NCBI GenBank assembly: GCA_964371715.1
Contig: CAYJNO010000027.1
Location: 1 to 23,562 of the forward strand
Origin: CAYJNO01 sp964371715
Lineage (GTDB): Bacteria; Bacillota_I; Bacilli_A; Erysipelotrichales; Erysipelotrichaceae
Direction: 5' to 3'
Length of the DNA stretch: 23,562 nucleotides
Below are positions 15,249-23,167 of the stretch, piece after piece. Position 1 is the first letter of the stretch. Each line of letters starts with the position of its first letter. The position numbers were made by a program, and so were the translations under genes. A model generated the notes under the pieces. The model did not search any database. It saw only the letters and a program-made list of their open reading frames with translations, and was not told the origin of the DNA.

Positions 15249-16637
15249 ATGAGTATTAGTAGAGCAAAAGTACAAGCCTTTGGTGGTTTTCTAACAGCAA
15301 TGGTTATCCCAAATATGGGGGCATTTATTACATGGGGGTTTATTACAGCATTATTTATTCCAACAGGGTGGTTACCAAATGATGCATTTGGTACAATAGT
15401 TGGTCCGATGATTACTTATTTACTTCCTATGCTATTAGCATATAATGGTGGTAAATTAGTTGCAGGAGATCGTGGAGCAATTGCAGGTGTTGTAGGAACT
15501 TTTGGATTAATTGTAGGATCTACAATTCCAATGTTTTTAGGGGCGATGATTATGGGTCCTGTAAGTGGTTATGTAATTAAAAAGTTTGATCAATTAGTTG
15601 ATGGTAAAATACCTACAGGATTTGAAATGGTAGTAAATAATTTTTCTTTAGGAATAATTGGATTATTCTTATGTTTATTATCGTATTCATTTATAGGTCC
15701 AGCTATTTTAGAGGCTAATAATTTAGTTACAATGGGAATTGAAGCATTAGTATCTACAGGCTTTTTACCATTATTATCTCTAATAAATGAACCAGCTAAA
15801 GTATTGTTCTTAAATAATGTTATTGACCAAGGTATCTATTATCCTTTAGGAATGCAAGAATCATTAGAAGCTGGTAAATCGATTTACTTTATGGTGGCTT
15901 CAAATCCTGGTAGTGGTCTTGGGTTACTACTTGCATATTCAATGTTTGGTAAAGGGATGGCAAAAAAATCTTCACCAAGTGCAATAATTATTCATTTCTT
16001 AGGTGGTATCCATGAAATTTACTTCCCATATGTATTAATGAAACCAATTATGATTATTCCAATGATTTTAGGTGGAGCTACTGGTACATTTATCTTTGAC
16101 TTAATGGGAACAGGTTTAGTTGCAGGACCAAGCCCTGGTTCAATATTCGCATATATTGCATTAACTCCTCCAGGTAATTTCTTAGGAATGACTTTAGGTG
16201 TTGTTGGGGCATGTGCAGCAACTTTTGCAACTGCATCATTAATTCTAAAAACATCTAAACAAGAAGATGAAGAATACGAAAAATCAGCTATTAAAGCAAA
16301 AGAAATGAAACAGCAAGGTAAAGAAATCTTTGCTACTACATTTAATACACAAGTTACTACATCAATTAGTAAAGTAGTGTTTGCATGTGATGCTGGAATG
16401 GGTTCAAGTGCTTTAGGCGCTAATGCATTTAAAAGAAAATTAAAATCTGCAAATGTTGATATTGATGTTTCACACTGTGCGATTGAAAAGATTCCAGTAG
16501 GAACTGATGTTGTTGTAACACATAAAAATTTAGTTAGTAGAGTAAGATTAAAATATCCAGATATAACAGTAGTAGAAATAGAAAACTATTTACAAGATCC
16601 TTCATTAGAAGAATTATATTTAAACTTAGCAGGGTAA
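15249..16637 (+). CDS. PTS EIICB component, mannitol type (MtlA/CmtA-like)
   Basis: A 462-residue fusion of membrane EIIC (about 1-335) and cytosolic EIIB (about 372-462). EIIC carries about eight helices and the family stretch GGIHEIYFPYVLMKP (252-266). EIIB has the phosphorylated Cys380 in FACDAGMGSSALGA. MtlA of many bacteria ends in a further EIIA domain; here that domain is the separate upstream gene, as in CmtAB. It imports and phosphorylates a hexitol-like substrate. Mannitol is possible, but the neighbours (kinase, sorbitol-type dehydrogenase, no mannitol-1-phosphate dehydrogenase of the MtlD family) speak against a plain mannitol operon. Confidence 0.9.
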   Translation: MSISRAKVQAFGGFLTAMVIPNMGAFITWGFITALFIPTGWLPNDAFGTIVGPMITYLLPMLLAYNGGKLVAGDRGAIAGVVGTFGLIVGSTIPMFLGAMIMGPVSGYVIKKFDQLVDGKIPTGFEMVVNNFSLGIIGLFLCLLSYSFIGPAILEANNLVTMGIEALVSTGFLPLLSLINEPAKVLFLNNVIDQGIYYPLGMQESLEAGKSIYFMVASNPGSGLGLLLAYSMFGKGMAKKSSPSAIIIHFLGGIHEIYFPYVLMKPIMIIPMILGGATGTFIFDLMGTGLVAGPSPGSIFAYIALTPPGNFLGMTLGVVGACAATFATASLILKTSKQEDEEYEKSAIKAKEMKQQGKEIFATTFNTQVTTSISKVVFACDAGMGSSALGANAFKRKLKSANVDIDVSHCAIEKIPVGTDVVVTHKNLVSRVRLKYPDITVVEIENYLQDPSLEELYLNLAG

Positions 16638-16649
16638 AGGGGAAAATAA

Positions 16650-17903
16650 ATGAAAACAAAGGTTGCAGCACTATATGGTGAAAAGGATATTCGTATCCGT
16701 GAATTTGAATTACCAAAAATAGGTCCAAAAGAACTTTTAGTAAAAGTTATATCAAATAGTTTATGTTTATCAACGTACAAAGCAGCAAAACTTGGGGTAA
16801 ATCATAAGCGTGTACCAAATGATATAGCAGATAAGCCAATAATTACAGGACATGAATTTGCTGGAATCATTGTTGAAGTTGGAAAAGAAATACAAGATAA
16901 ATTTAAAGTTGATCAAAAATTTGTTTTACAACCAGCTATGGGCTTAGAGAGTGGATATTCTGCTGGCTATAGCTATGAATATTTTGGGGGTAATGCAACA
17001 TATTGCATTATCTCTGAATTAGCAATAGAAAAGGGATGTGTCTTACCACATCATAGTGAGTACTTTGCTGATGCATCTTTGGCTGAACCAATGTCATGTA
17101 TTATTGGAGCATATAATGCTTCATATCATACAAAACAATATGTATATAAACATGATATGGGAATCAAAAAAGGTGGTAAATTAGCGTTGTTAGGTTGTGC
17201 AGGACCTATGGGTCTTGGAGCCATTGATTATGCAATAAATGGTCCGATAAATCCAAGTTTAATAGTAGTTACTGACATCGATGAAGAAAGATTAAATAGA
17301 GCACAAAGTTTATTATCAGTGGAAAAAGCAAAAGAAAAAGGAATAAAACTTGTGTATCTTAACACTAGTATTGAAAATGCAATTGATGAATTAAGAATGT
17401 TAAGTGATAATACAGGGTATGACGATGTGTTTGTCTACGCAGCAAGTAAAGTGCTGCTTGAACAAGCTGATGCGATACTTGGTTATGATGGTTGTTTAAA
17501 TTTCTTTGCCGGTCCAACTGATAAAACATTTAGTTCACCATTTAATTTCTATAATGTCCATTATGAGTCAACACATATTGTAGGAACATCTGGTGGATCA
17601 ATTGATGATATGTTAATATCACTTGATTTATCAAATAAAGAGGTAATTAATCCTTCATATATGTTAACTCACATCGGTGGCTTAAATGCTGCTCCAGATG
17701 CAATATTAAATTTACCAAATCTGCCAGGGGGCAAAAAAATAATTTATCCACATACAGATATTCCACTTGTTGCAATTGAAGATTTTGATAAACAAGAAGT
17801 TTATCCAGAATTGTTCAAAATATTAAGTGAAATATGTAAAGCAAATAATAATGTGTGGAATTTAGAAGCTGAAAAGTATTTATTAGATTATTTTGAAAAT
17901 TAG
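16650..17903 (+). CDS. Zinc-type medium-chain dehydrogenase (YggP/sorbose-1-phosphate reductase-like)
   Basis: A 417-residue MDR-family alcohol/polyol dehydrogenase. Catalytic zinc ligands are Cys39 (NSLCLST), His68-Glu69 (ITGHEF) and Glu146 (LAEPMSC). The NAD fold begins at LLGCAGPMGLG (180-190), with Asp209 after the second strand (VVTDID), which points to NAD rather than NADP. The four-cysteine structural zinc lobe of alcohol dehydrogenases is absent. It is longer than sorbitol dehydrogenase (about 350) and similar in length to SorE/YggP (about 410-425). In the operon it would oxidise the PTS-made polyol phosphate to a keto-sugar phosphate or do the reverse (inference). It is the last gene of the operon, 12 bases after EIICB, with AAAGGGG as ribosome site and a strong hairpin after it. 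Confidence 0.85.
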   Translation: MKTKVAALYGEKDIRIREFELPKIGPKELLVKVISNSLCLSTYKAAKLGVNHKRVPNDIADKPIITGHEFAGIIVEVGKEIQDKFKVDQKFVLQPAMGLESGYSAGYSYEYFGGNATYCIISELAIEKGCVLPHHSEYFADASLAEPMSCIIGAYNASYHTKQYVYKHDMGIKKGGKLALLGCAGPMGLGAIDYAINGPINPSLIVVTDIDEERLNRAQSLLSVEKAKEKGIKLVYLNTSIENAIDELRMLSDNTGYDDVFVYAASKVLLEQADAILGYDGCLNFFAGPTDKTFSSPFNFYNVHYESTHIVGTSGGSIDDMLISLDLSNKEVINPSYMLTHIGGLNAAPDAILNLPNLPGGKKIIYPHTDIPLVAIEDFDKQEVYPELFKILSEICKANNNVWNLEAEKYLLDYFEN

Positions 17904-17907
17904 ATAA

Positions 17908-17946
17908 AATAAAATGCATGATTTATATAAAATCATGCATTTTATT
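17908..17946. terminator. Bidirectional terminator after the PTS operon
   Basis: A perfect 17-bp inverted repeat: arms 17908-17924 and 17930-17946 around the loop ATATA, core AAAATGCATGATTT. The right arm ends TTTTATT and the left arm begins AATAAAA, so it can serve both the dehydrogenase gene and the convergent minus-strand gene that stops at 17955. Confidence 0.8.
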
Positions 17947-17954
17947 AGTATAGA

Positions 17955-18869
17955 CTAAACTTCTTCTTTAGATGCTTCTATTTCTTTTTTATTAACATTT
18001 TTTGGATTATTTATAAAGGATAATACATTACCATTTGATGGTAAATTATATTGAATACCAAAGATAGATTTAATACCCCAAAAGAATACAAAGAATACAA
18101 TTATTGGGATAACACATGATGTAATAATCATTATCGCAACTGCTTCGACTAAATCACTAATTAAATTTTGACCCTTTTCTACTACATCACTAACTCCACC
18201 AGTTAAAGAATTAAAGGTATCTTCTAAGGCTTGAGAACTATCGCTAATAAAATTATTGAAACCATTAAATATCCCATTAAAAAATCCTTCATCTTCATTT
18301 GTTGATTCATCATTAGTGTTATCTTGCTCTTGAAGATTATTTGATTCATCAATGATTTCATTTCCTGTATTTTCTAACTCAGTAGTTGAAATTTCATATA
18401 TGTCATCTATAAGTATAGATAAGTTAATGCTTGTAGGAATAGTAAGTACAATTAATAAGCTAAAGCATACTAGCTTAAAAATAATTTGTTTTAAAAATTC
18501 CAAATTGAAAACTGTTCTAACTATATTTAAGATTAGTGTAAATGGAATGATATAATACCAAGCAACAAAGTTACATATAATTAAAAAATACTTTTCAAAA
18601 TATAATCCAATTAAGATAATTAAAAATTCATTTGAAAAACCTGTTAATTGCAATGCTACTGATTCACCAAAATCACCTGGAACAGCAGTGATGGCAGTTG
18701 AAACAGCAGTTGTTAGTGCTGTTAAGCTCATAACAACTCCGATTTTACTGTCGATATACATAAGCATTTCTGAAAATGTTTCAATATTTGTGAAGTATGG
18801 AGCAGCTAAAAATATTGAAACAAGTACTGCAATAAAAGATAATACAATAATAATTAGTTTTTTTGACAT
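17955..18869 (-). CDS. Multi-span membrane protein of unknown function
   Basis: A 304-residue protein with no name I can assign. Hydrophobic helices lie near 4-24, 43-63, 78-96, 98-118, 128-150 and 243-268. Between 160 and 240 is a polar, acidic, Asn-rich loop followed by an amphipathic stretch rich in Phe, Gly and Asn (FFNGIFNGFNNFISD). The second segment holds TALTTAVSTAITAVPGDFGE (50-69), which I recall, without being able to check, as a recurrent signature in Clostridia hypothetical membrane proteins. The tail is short, basic then acidic. It starts behind GAGGGAG on the minus strand and has its own promoter. It is divergent from the prepilin gene, which hints at a surface-related role only by position. 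Confidence 0.7.
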   Translation of the reverse strand: MSKKLIIIVLSFIAVLVSIFLAAPYFTNIETFSEMLMYIDSKIGVVMSLTALTTAVSTAITAVPGDFGESVALQLTGFSNEFLIILIGLYFEKYFLIICNFVAWYYIIPFTLILNIVRTVFNLEFLKQIIFKLVCFSLLIVLTIPTSINLSILIDDIYEISTTELENTGNEIIDESNNLQEQDNTNDESTNEDEGFFNGIFNGFNNFISDSSQALEDTFNSLTGGVSDVVEKGQNLISDLVEAVAIMIITSCVIPIIVFFVFFWGIKSIFGIQYNLPSNGNVLSFINNPKNVNKKEIEASKEEV

Positions 18870-18901
18870 AATTTCTCCCTCATTTATAAACTACATTTAC
18901 T

Positions 18902-18930
18902 ATAATACCCTCAATTGTTTTCAAAGGCAA
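18902..18930 (-). promoter_or_regulatory. Promoter of the minus-strand membrane protein gene
   Basis: On the minus strand TTGCCT (18930-18925), 17 bases, TATTAT (18907-18902). Both boxes match well enough for a housekeeping promoter; the leader would be about 27 bases. Confidence 0.55.
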
Positions 18931-18965
18931 CTTATACAGTAGTGGATTATAAAAGATAATATTAA

Positions 18966-18994
18966 TAGACAATAAATAATAAAAATTATATTAT
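18966..18994 (+). promoter_or_regulatory. Promoter of the prepilin-like gene
   Basis: TAGACA (18966-18971), 17 bases, TATTAT (18989-18994). Five of six bases match in each box. Start predicted near 19001, shortly before the AAGGGGGA ribosome site. Confidence 0.6.
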
Positions 18995-19024
18995 ACTTTC
19001 GAGTAATATATAAAGGGGGATAAT

Positions 19025-19573
19025 ATGAATAATAAAGGATTTACACTAATTGAGTTAATAGTGGTAATCGCAATAATTGCAGTTTTAGCAGTAGTTTTAG
19101 CGCCACAATATATCCAATATGTTGAAAGGTCTAGAGAAAGCAATGATTTACAAATAGCACAAAGTATTATTGATGCAACAGTTTTATCATTAGCTGATCC
19201 ATCACTTGATATAACACGTGGAGTTATAGTTGAAATAGGATGGTGTACAGATGGTAGACACACTCCTGATGGAGCAATAATAGTAAGACCAGTTTATACA
19301 GGAGCTACATCTGATCTTGTAGGAACAGCACCAAACATATCAATAAATGATAAAAGCTTAGAGGAATTAGATATCACTATTTCTAATATACTAAATGCAC
19401 AAGCTGGAGATTTTTCTTATGCTGGCAATAATGATAAAGATTTAAGAGGAATAAATGATGCAGAATCCGTATTTGGTAATAGTGCAGATTTTGTATTTCA
19501 TATAAATACAACAACTGGAGAATATGATATATTGACAGACACAGTTTGGTCAGAAAAGTTTAATATTAAATAA
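19025..19573 (+). CDS. Type IV prepilin-like protein
   Basis: A 182-residue secreted/assembled protein with a class III signal peptide: MNNKG, a cut expected after Gly5, then FTLIELIVVIAIIAVLAVVLA with Glu at mature position 5. After the single helix comes a soluble domain (about 35-182) that starts YVERSRESNDLQIAQSIIDA. Prepilins are cut by a PilD-type peptidase and polymerise from the membrane into pili or pseudopili. No pilus ATPase, platform protein or peptidase gene is in the window. The soluble domain is similar to the partial protein at 23168-23562, so the two are paralogues. The gene has its own promoter and terminator and stands alone. Confidence 0.88.
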   Translation: MNNKGFTLIELIVVIAIIAVLAVVLAPQYIQYVERSRESNDLQIAQSIIDATVLSLADPSLDITRGVIVEIGWCTDGRHTPDGAIIVRPVYTGATSDLVGTAPNISINDKSLEELDITISNILNAQAGDFSYAGNNDKDLRGINDAESVFGNSADFVFHINTTTGEYDILTDTVWSEKFNIK

Positions 19574-19595
19574 GCTAATATATAGTCAAACAACT

Positions 19596-19641
19596 AAAAA
19601 GGATACAAACCAAAAACTAGAATGAGGTTTGTATCCTTTTT
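19596..19641 (+). terminator. Intrinsic terminator of the prepilin-like gene
   Basis: A perfect 16-bp stem AAAAAGGATACAAACC (19596-19611) / GGTTTGTATCCTTTTT (19626-19641) with a 14-base loop. Confidence 0.88.
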
Positions 19642-19828
19642 ATATAAGAAAATATCTATGATAAATAAGAATAATAAATAGGTAGTAAAAAAGCAAATTA
19701 AAATATAAGTTAGCACAAAAAAATGCAAAATAAGGAAACATAATTATAGGTGTTGTAAAACTAAATGTGTTTAATATAAAAAATATTAAAAATCAATAAA
19801 AAAAAGATATAAAAAGATAATAATTTTG
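19642..19828. other. AT-rich intergenic stretch before the surface protein gene
   Basis: The gap between the prepilin stop (19573) and the surface protein start (19908) is 334 bases. It holds the prepilin terminator, this very A-rich stretch, then the promoter and G8 ribosome site. Within it I see only a weak hairpin (TTTAATAT/ATATTAAA, 19770-19790) and no open frame with a ribosome site. Confidence 0.5.
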
Positions 19829-19857
19829 TTTACAGTGGTATAGAAATGATGTATTAT
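19829..19857 (+). promoter_or_regulatory. Promoter of the large surface protein gene
   Basis: TTTACA (19829-19834), 17 bases, TATTAT (19852-19857). Predicted start is near 19864, leaving about 44 bases of leader that includes the G8 run. Confidence 0.7.
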
Positions 19858-19892
19858 TTATACATACTTTACATATGAGTAAACAATTTATT

Positions 19893-19900
19893 GGGGGGGG
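19893..19900 (+). promoter_or_regulatory. Poly-G (G8) ribosome binding region
   Basis: Eight consecutive G, 7 bases before the ATG at 19908, standing where the Shine-Dalgarno site should be. Other genes here use up to five G in their sites (971-977, 19013-19020). A run of eight in such AT-rich DNA is unusual and prone to slippage. Confidence 0.7.
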
Positions 19901-19907
19901 AATTATA

Positions 19908-22868
19908 ATGAAGACGATTATTAAATTAACATTAATATTAACTCTTTGCTTTAGTAATGTCGCAAATGTTGTAAAAGCAAATAATATTGATGAAATTTCA
20001 AAAATGGAGAACATTTCTGAAACAGTTTTAGAAGCTACAAATATGAATGAAGAATCAGTAAAAGAAGATACGGAAGTTAATACAGAAAATACTGAATTAG
20101 AAGTAATGAATTTATTAGATAATGGATTAGAAACAAGAACAATCAAAGAATATCCAATCTATGTACTAGATATTTTAGTAACTGATAGTAATAAACATGA
20201 TATCTTAGGTGATCTTGATGAAGGAGCAACTGTTTATTATAATTCTGATACAAATACATTAACTCTAAATAATGCACACCTTACAGCTGCAAATGATTTT
20301 GGTAATGTAGTACAAATCACAGACGGATCAGCAGATATAATAGATATGAATATCGATATTATTGGTAATAATATTATCGATGGTATTGCAAGAGTTGGAA
20401 TTTTTACTTTTATAGATACAACAATCGACTCAAGTGAAAATAACGGAGTACTTACAATAGGTGGTACAAATTATTATGATGTTCAATATGGAATATGGGG
20501 AATAGAAACTGTAACTACAAAAAATATAGACTATAATTTTTCAAATGGTCAAAGTGCATATTACGTAAGTGGAGTATCAAGTGCGCGACACATTATTTTA
20601 GATAATGTAAACTTAAATACAAACCATATGGTTACAGAAGCTATATTTGCTATTGAAGCAACAATATTAAATAGTACATTAAATATTGGTGATGAAACAG
20701 TAATTGAAAGTAATACACCAACTTGGAGAGGACTTACAGCTTCATTTTTAGAAGTGTCAAATTCAATCATTAATATTACTTGTAATAACAATATGCGTTC
20801 ATCTGACGTTAGATTAATAGGGTCATCAAATCCAGTACAATTTAATAATGTTGAAATGACTTTAGTTGGAAGTATTATGCAAGATACTGGAAGATTAACA
20901 GGATATGATTTTGATGATTTAACATTTACAGGTGGTGGATTTATTGAAGCTACAATGTCTCACACAGGAACATATAATTACTTTAAAAACATGAGTATAG
21001 GTATGCACTCAGTATATGATGGAGCAGTATTTTTAGAAGGTGATACAGTAGAAACAGCAATAGAAAAACCTATAACAAATTATAGTAATGAATTATATAC
21101 TTATATTGGTATGCCTGAAACTCCTGCTGAAGTACTATATGATATTTGGGTAAAAGGTGTACAAGTAAGCGATAGTAATAAAAACGATATTTTGGGTGAT
21201 GGTAGTTTCTCAATAAAGTATGATTCAGAAACACAAACATTAACATTAAATGAAGCTCTAATTACAGGTGAAGTTGCAGGCGGTAATATTATTCAAATAG
21301 GAGATACAACAGCAGATGGAACAAATATAGTTAATATTAACTTAATTGGTAAAAATGTAATTAACGGAATTGGTGAAAATGGAATTATAAATTATGATAG
21401 TTTAAATATAACTTCAAGTGATGCATTTGCTGATTTAAGTATTGAAGCGGAAGAAGTTAAAAATATAAATAATGCACTATTTAATAATGCTGAAGTTATA
21501 TTAGAAAGCACTTCAATTAATGTAAGTAATATAGAGAATGGATTAATTGGTAATAACGATAATACTAATAAAAGTTATTATGTATTTGATAATTCAGATT
21601 TAGTTATTGATGATAATGCAATAATGGGTGTATTGGGTGCAGGTGTAGATATTACAAATGGAAGCGAAATTACAATTGGATCTGAAGTAGCAAAAGCAAA
21701 ACCAAATGGTTTATTAGGAATATTTGCTGATGTCATGAATGTAAGTGACAGTAAAATTAATGTTTATGCAAATATTACAGGGGATACAACAACCGTAGCT
21801 TTAATATGTAGTCAATCGTTAGAGACAACTAATAGTGAAATTGATGTTAAGTTAACATCTGATACAAATACAGGTCAATTATATGGAATATTCGCAGCCT
21901 ACTTCTTCTTTAACTTAGAAGGTTACACAGAGGTTACATTAGATGTATCATCAGATAGTGTAACGAAACAAACATACTTCGCAAACACTCATACAATAGA
22001 AGATGGAACTGTTATCAGAGCAGGAGATAATAGAGATGTTGCAATTGATGTAACTGAATCAAGTATATTTGAATATGGAGGAGATAACTATGTTCGATTT
22101 GGAAGATATGTTGAAGTTCCAGAACCAACAGTAGTACCAACAATAGAACCAACAATAGAACCAACAGTAGAACCAACAATAGAACCAACAGTAGAACCAA
22201 CGGTAGTACCTACAGTAGTACCAACAGTAGAACCAACGGTAGTACCTACAGTAGTACCAACAGTAGAACCAACGGTAGTACCTACAGTAGTACCAACAAC
22301 AGTGCCAACAGTAGTACCTACTACAGAACCAACAGTAGAACCGACTGTTGAGGCAACAATTGAACCAACTGCAGAACCTGAAGAAGATGTAATTGTTAAA
22401 CTTGATGATGTAGTATTAGATCAAGATGATTATGTTATAGATGATGAAGGAAATATTACGCTAAATGATGAATTATTAGAAACTTTAGATGAAGGTGTAT
22501 ATTCTGTAACAGTAGACAATGGTGAAGAAGTAATAGAAAATGAAATAATTGTTGAAAATGAGGTACCGTTACTAGCAAGTGAAGGTTCATATTGGAGTGT
22601 ATTTAGTTTAATATTGACAATTATAAGCTTATTAGTAACTATATTATATATTTTTATTAATAAAAAAGGTGATGGAGTAGATTATACTAGAGATAAAATG
22701 TCTATTGTAATGATTGCATTATTTACTGTAGCATCAATTATGTTATTCATTATTACTCAAAATATAAATGATAAAATGGCAATTTTTGATTCATATACTT
22801 TATTCTTTGCAATTATTTTAGGAATACAAGTAATAATGTCTAAAGTATTAAGAAAATACGAATCATAA
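19908..22868 (+). CDS. Large secreted repeat-stalk surface protein with C-terminal membrane anchor
   Basis: A 986-residue cell-surface protein. Residues 1-24 are a Sec signal peptide (KTIIKLTLILTLCFSNVANVVKA, cut before NN). Two related modules begin at about 82 (YPIYVLDILVTDSNKHDILG) and 410 (LYDIWVKGVQVSDSNKNDIL), each followed by an SDTNTLTLN/SETQTLTLN strand and then long Asn/Ile/Thr-rich beta-type sequence, possibly a beta-helix. Residues about 738-824 are a Pro-Thr-Val/Glu stalk of xPTx units. Residues 828-885 look like a small beta domain. Three helices (about 896-917, 930-950, 960-978) form a C-terminal anchor; there is no LPXTG signal. The ATG at 19908 is chosen over 19875 because it follows the G-rich ribosome site and opens the signal peptide. 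Function, such as adhesion, is inference. Confidence 0.82.
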   Translation: MKTIIKLTLILTLCFSNVANVVKANNIDEISKMENISETVLEATNMNEESVKEDTEVNTENTELEVMNLLDNGLETRTIKEYPIYVLDILVTDSNKHDILGDLDEGATVYYNSDTNTLTLNNAHLTAANDFGNVVQITDGSADIIDMNIDIIGNNIIDGIARVGIFTFIDTTIDSSENNGVLTIGGTNYYDVQYGIWGIETVTTKNIDYNFSNGQSAYYVSGVSSARHIILDNVNLNTNHMVTEAIFAIEATILNSTLNIGDETVIESNTPTWRGLTASFLEVSNSIINITCNNNMRSSDVRLIGSSNPVQFNNVEMTLVGSIMQDTGRLTGYDFDDLTFTGGGFIEATMSHTGTYNYFKNMSIGMHSVYDGAVFLEGDTVETAIEKPITNYSNELYTYIGMPETPAEVLYDIWVKGVQVSDSNKNDILGDGSFSIKYDSETQTLTLNEALITGEVAGGNIIQIGDTTADGTNIVNINLIGKNVINGIGENGIINYDSLNITSSDAFADLSIEAEEVKNINNALFNNAEVILESTSINVSNIENGLIGNNDNTNKSYYVFDNSDLVIDDNAIMGVLGAGVDITNGSEITIGSEVAKAKPNGLLGIFADVMNVSDSKINVYANITGDTTTVALICSQSLETTNSEIDVKLTSDTNTGQLYGIFAAYFFFNLEGYTEVTLDVSSDSVTKQTYFANTHTIEDGTVIRAGDNRDVAIDVTESSIFEYGGDNYVRFGRYVEVPEPTVVPTIEPTIEPTVEPTIEPTVEPTVVPTVVPTVEPTVVPTVVPTVEPTVVPTVVPTTVPTVVPTTEPTVEPTVEATIEPTAEPEEDVIVKLDDVVLDQDDYVIDDEGNITLNDELLETLDEGVYSVTVDNGEEVIENEIIVENEVPLLASEGSYWSVFSLILTIISLLVTILYIFINKKGDGVDYTRDKMSIVMIALFTVASIMLFIITQNINDKMAIFDSYTLFFAIILGIQVIMSKVLRKYES
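22119..22380 (+). repeat. 12-bp/36-bp tandem repeat coding the Pro-Thr stalk
   Basis: Degenerate 12-bp units (each coding four residues of the type PTVE, PTVV, PTIE) fill this stretch. In the middle, three perfect 36-bp copies stand head to tail (22185-22220, 22221-22256, 22257-22292), each coding PTVEPTVVPTVV. Units are multiples of three, so gain or loss would keep the frame and change only stalk length. Confidence 0.9.
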
Positions 22869-22889
22869 TCAAAATTTATAAAATACATT

Positions 22890-22927
22890 AAGAAATGTTT
22901 TCTAAAAAAAGGAACATTTCTTTTTTT
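22890..22927 (+). terminator. Intrinsic terminator of the surface protein gene
   Basis: AAGAAATGTT (22890-22899) / AACATTTCTT (22913-22922), then a T run to 22927. The stem can extend inward by G-T pairs. Confidence 0.82.
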
Positions 22928-23063
22928 ATGAATGTAAATTATATTATATAAAATCAATAGTGGACTATATAACTATCCTTTATCTATAAAAATATTAACA
23001 GTACAATATATGGATTTATATGCTCAAGATATATGTATATATGGTTTTTATAAAATAATACAT
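22928..23063. other. AT-rich convergent intergenic stretch
   Basis: Between the surface protein stop (22868) and the minus-strand prepilin stop (23168) are 299 bases. Two terminators occupy its ends. The rest is A+T-rich with short TATA-like runs, and I see no gene, promoter or operator that I would defend. Confidence 0.45.
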
Positions 23064-23104
23064 AAAAAAACTCAAATAATTGGAATATCAACTATTTGAG
23101 TTTT
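23064..23104 (-). terminator. Terminator of the minus-strand prepilin gene
   Basis: AAAACTCAAATA (23067-23078) and TATTTGAGTTTT (23093-23104) pair over 12 bp, with three more pairs (TTG/CAA) inside after one mismatch. Read on the minus strand the stem runs into seven T (from the A run 23064-23070). On the plus strand only four T follow, so it is mainly a minus-strand terminator. Confidence 0.78.
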
Positions 23105-23167
23105 GACTTTGTTATTGTTATTAATGTTATATAAATTAATTTTATGTTTTAAGTGAATTGTCTAATA

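Noticed and set aside
19875..19907. ATG at 19875 as the start of the large surface protein
   Set aside because: The G-rich ribosome site lies downstream of it, and the extra residues (MSKQFIGGGII) would spoil the signal peptide start.
22015..22200. Minus-strand frame rich in Leu and Val across the repeat array
   Set aside because: It is an antisense shadow of the 12-bp repeats, with no ribosome site, inside a gene with a clear protein logic on the plus strand.
22119..22380. CRISPR-like or intergenic direct repeat array
   Set aside because: Units are contiguous without spacers, are multiples of three and code for a Pro-Thr stalk in frame.
22557..22868. LPXTG-type sortase signal in the large surface protein
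   Set aside because: No LPxTG-like motif is present near the C-terminus, and three hydrophobic helices follow instead of one helix plus a short basic tail.
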